DNA of 64,000 nt from Cryptomeria japonica. Taxonomy: Eukaryota; Streptophyta; Pinopsida; Cupressales; Cupressaceae. The stretch lies in NCBI RefSeq assembly GCF_030272615.1, contig NC_081413.1:145242476-145306475 (forward strand), in the 5' to 3' direction. A model generated the notes under the pieces. That model saw only the letters and a list, made by a program, of their open reading frames with translations, did not search any database and was not told the origin of the DNA. Position numbers and translations under genes: made by a program. Below, one piece after another: positions 61,305 to 64,000 of the stretch (its first letter is position 1; each line of letters opens with the position of its first letter).

Positions 61305-62315
61305 GTAGGGGTATAACCCCTATCTTGCCTCTAAGATACTCAAAGGTTGCTTTAGGCAATGGCTTAGTGAAGATGACAACCAACTACTCCTTGCTTGACA
61401 CATGATCCATCCTGATTTTCTTTTCCTGCACTCTTTCTCTCAGATAATGATACTTTGGTTCAATATGCTTTGTTCTAGCATGCAATACAAGATTCTTTGA
61501 AATGTTTATTGCACTTGTATTATCACAATATATAACCACTGGTTCTATCATATTCTCATTGAATCCTTCTAATACATGACTCATCCATATTGCTTGAGTA
61601 CAGTTCATAGATGCAACCACATACTCTACTTCTGTTGTAGACTAAGAAATGGAACTTTGTTTCTTACTAGTCCAGGATACCAGTCTTCCTCCTAGAAATA
61701 ATACACCGTCGACTGTGCTCTTCCGGTCATCTACTTTACCTACCCAATCAACATTTGTGAACACCTTCAAAGAGAATTTTCCTTTGTATGGATACCATAA
61801 TCCATAATCAATAGTTTCTCTAAGATACCTGAAAAATTCTCTTCACTACCACCATATGAGTCTCTTTAGGACTTTTCTGAAATCTAGCCACTATACCAAC
61901 TACATGAGCAATGTTTGGTCTTCTATGAACAACATAGTGTAGTTTACCAATCATTGATCTATACTCAATTTCATCCACTAGATCTAAATCATCTTCCTTG
62001 GATAATCTACAACCCATAACCATAGGGGTTCCAACCGGTTTAGAGTCTTCCATTCCAAAAGTTTTCAATACCTTTTTCACATATTTGGACTAGCTAATAA
62101 AGATTCCTCCTCTCATCTATTGGACCTACAAACCAATGAAATTTTTTATTTCACCTATCAAAGGCATTTCAAATTTCTTTTTCATTTGTTCTGCAAAAGT
62201 TAAACTCATGTCATCATCTCCTCCAAATATGATATCATATAAAAACACTTCTGCAATCAATAACTTGTCTGCTTTTGTCTTCAAATAAATGTTAATGTCC
62301 TCATTGGTTCATCCA
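61305..62315 (-). pseudogene. Copia RT C-terminus and RNase H
   Basis: RT fragment: NEDINIYLKTKADKLL, then FLYDIIFGGDDD where the family has YVDDIIFGG (active site damaged), FEMPLIGEI, SKYVKKVLKTFGMEDSKPVG and YRSMIGKLHYVVHRRPNIAH. RNase H: TNVDWVGKVDDRKSTVDG, STTEVEY, MVASMNCTQAIWMSHVL, VVIYCDNTSAINIS, HIEPKYHYLRE; the Asp, Glu and Asp of the active site are all present. Several stops, and the front of RT is absent at the inverted junction. Confidence 0.85.
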
Positions 62316-62317
62316 CA

Positions 62318-62670
62318 GGGTCTACTCTTAACCGAGCATATTGTAAGATCTTAACCGGGCTAGGCCTTTAACCAGGCACATTCCAAAACAGTGCAAATAC
62401 ATATTGTGGGTGCTAATTCCCATCGTGGTTTTCCCAGTTGGGTTTCCACATCAAAAATCTATGTGTTCATATGGTGGATGCATTGTGGATTTGTGCATTT
62501 GATATCTTTACTTTGTTTGCATATTGATGAACACTTGAGTGAATGGTTTGTTAAATCAACTTAGAAGATTGTTTGAGTTGTTACTAGTATAGTTTTGTGA
62601 AGTGTTGCATATTTATTTTATTACTGATTCACTCCCTCCTCTCAGTATTAATCAGATCCTCATAATAACA
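62318..62670 (+). repeat. Truncated 5' LTR of the plus-strand copia element
   Basis: Inverted copy of 59692-60020, starting at GGGTCTACTCTTAACCG and ending CCTCATAATAACA. It holds a roughly 23-bp local duplication around CTTAACCG near 62325-62358. Only the 3'-terminal part of the LTR is left. Confidence 0.8.
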
Positions 62671-62671
62671 A

Positions 62672-62685
62672 TTGGTATTAGAGCA
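62672..62685 (+). other. Primer-binding site of the plus-strand element
   Basis: TTGGTATTAGAGCA, one change from the plant copia Met-tRNA site, directly after the LTR. Confidence 0.8.
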
Positions 62686-62734
62686 CTAGGTCCTCTTTGT
62701 GTAGAAGCTTAACTGCTTGAGGTAAAGATCCAAG

Positions 62735-63475
62735 ATGATGAAGAACGAGGGGTCTAAGTTCACAAAGGATAACTACAGACACTCAAGTGACCAAATGAAG
62801 ATCTATATCAAAGGTATGGGGCCATAGTTCTTGCAGCATGTGGTTAATCAGTACACACCTCCTACCGGTACTCTGACTACAAATCAACTCAAGGAGCAGC
62901 AGGAGAATGTTCAAGCATTGGAAGCCATTGTAAGTACTCTTTTTGATTCTGAGTATATTGATGTTCATGGTATATAAACTACTTATGAAGTATGAGAAAA
63001 GTTGAGGTTGATTTATGGTGGAGATGAGAATGTGCAAAAAGCTAAAGAAGAAATCCTAAGAGGCAAGTTTGATGACATGAGGATGATGGAAGTTGAGAAC
63101 ATCACCCAGTACAAACATAGAATAAAAGAAGTAGTTGGAGGAATCAAAAGTGTTGGTGGAACCATAGTAGAAGATACAATGGTAAGAAAAATGATTAAAA
63201 CTTTACTTCCCGCTTATGCTATTAGAGTATCTATTATCCAAGAATTAAGGTCAATCAACAAAGATAAAGTTACAATTGATTCATTGATAGGCAAGCTTAC
63301 TGCTTTTGAATTGAATAGCTTTGACAATAGTGTACCTAATGTAGAATCTTATTTCAAAGCATCAGTAACTAATGCATCGGTAAGAAAAGGAAATCATGTC
63401 TATCATAACCATGATTATAGGTCAAGTCATCATGGCAGTGGTAATGAAGAAGTGGATGATGAACATAACTTGATT
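62735..63475 (+). pseudogene. Copia gag
   Basis: ATG at 62735 (MMKNEGSKFTKDNY). In-frame stops fall near 62849, 62975 and 62990. The rest (63002-63475) is open: LRLIYGGDENVQKAKEEILR, FDDMRMMEVENITQYKHRIK, MIKTLLPAYAIRVSIIQELR and IGKLTAFELNSFDNSV. This is the UBN2-type capsid region, with strong resemblance to 2362-2781 on the other strand. The stop at 63476-63478 is followed by the same frame continuing into the nucleocapsid, so it is one polyprotein. Confidence 0.8.
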
Positions 63476-63478
63476 TAA

Positions 63479-64000
63479 ATTGAGGCTTTATTGGCAAAGA
63501 AAATTCCTAGAGGCACTGGTAAGTACAAAAGAAAGCTTCCTCTTAAGTGTTTCTCATGTAGCAAAATAGGACATATTGCTGCTAATTGTCCTAATAGTGA
63601 TCAGAAGGAAAAGTTTATAAAGTTTAAGGGAAAAGGTAATAAGCAATGTTATGTTGCGGTAGATGAAGGTGTTATTGATGAGGAATCAGAGGATGAAGAT
63701 AATGAGGAAATTGTTTTTGTAGCAGTTAAGGAAGGTCTCTCTAATGGGAAATCTTTAGTATCTCATATTGACAACAGTGATGAGTAGGTCATTGATAGTG
63801 GTTTCTCACACCTCATGATTAGGGACAAGAACAAGTTCATCTCACTTAAAGAATTTGATGGTGGAGTAGTGATATTTAGCAACAATACACCATGCCTAGT
63901 AAAAGGTAAAGGTTCAATTTCCTTAAATGAAAAAGGTAATGGTAATGATGTGTATTGGGTTAAAGGATTGAAGCATAACTTGTTGAGTGTTGGTCAGCTA
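63479..64000 (+). pseudogene. Copia nucleocapsid and protease (partial)
   Basis: Same frame as gag. A perfect knuckle CFSCSKIGHIAANC (CX2CX4HX4C) lies at about 63550-63590 after a basic stretch (KIPRGTGKYKRKLPLK). An acidic linker (DEESEDEDNEEIVF) follows. A TAG at 63785-63787 is followed without frame change by VIDSGFSHLMIRDKNKF, the protease active site D-S-G, then LKEFDGGVVIF and LKHNLLSVGQL at the window end. Confidence 0.8.

Larger units (their letters stand above)
59692..62315 (-). mobile_element. 3' half of a minus-strand copia element
   Basis: 3' LTR (59692-60945), polypurine tract and RNase H plus C-terminal RT. The element is cut at about 62315, where an inverted LTR fragment of the same family begins. 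The front half (gag, protease, integrase, 5' LTR) is missing. Confidence 0.8.
62671..64000 (+). mobile_element. 5' part of a plus-strand copia element (runs off the window)
   Basis: Primer-binding site, gag, zinc knuckle and protease in a single frame with few stops; it continues past the end. Same family as the minus-strand fragment at 693-4558, judged by gag and protease sequence. Confidence 0.85.

Overview
The window is plant nuclear DNA made almost entirely of LTR retrotransposons and their remains. I found no convincing host gene, tRNA, rRNA, CRISPR array or prokaryotic feature. Ty1/copia and Ty3/gypsy polyproteins in every state of decay, nested insertions, very long LTRs (about 4-5 kb before rearrangement), AT-rich filler and long microsatellites suggest a large, repeat-laden seed-plant genome. 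A gymnosperm is my best guess, but this is an inference.

Layout. 1-692: a degenerate Pro/Ser-rich coding fragment. 693-4558: a truncated minus-strand copia element (integrase, protease, gag, primer-binding site, 5' LTR). 4559-6118: no gene, ending in a polypurine tract. 6119-11120: a 5.0 kb plus-strand LTR. 11121-19630: a decayed plus-strand Ty3/gypsy element of the Tat type (protease, reverse transcriptase, two RNase H domains, integrase, 3' LTR). 19627-20916: a minus-strand LTR-like block. 20917-37552: a three-level nest. The oldest layer is a minus-strand pol-less element (20917-21761 plus 34203-37552). It is split by a solo LTR of the same family as 6119-11120 (21762-34197, target duplication TCAAA). 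That solo LTR carries a tandem duplication of about 3.4 kb, and its first unit is interrupted by a younger pol-less element (25320-30183, target duplication CAACC). The second unit preserves the empty site.

37553-39213: a gypsy-like 3' end. 39214-46277: a copia element with both LTRs and a full but mutated gag-pol. 46278-53190: gene-poor DNA with a (CT)n tract of about 98 bp. 53191-54550: LTR pieces, including one preceded by a triplicated polypurine tract. 54551-59576: a copia leader, then a gag-only copia element. 59692-64000: two related copia copies in opposite orientation, meeting at about 62315; the plus-strand copy runs off the window end.

The most interesting point is the pair of pol-less elements. 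Both follow a coiled-coil, zinc-knuckle gag-like protein with a second ORF that resembles no standard retrotransposon domain I know. The same ORF region is recognisable in the young and the old copy, so it appears to be a stable part of a non-autonomous lineage. Gene symbols are left empty because these are transposon polyproteins.
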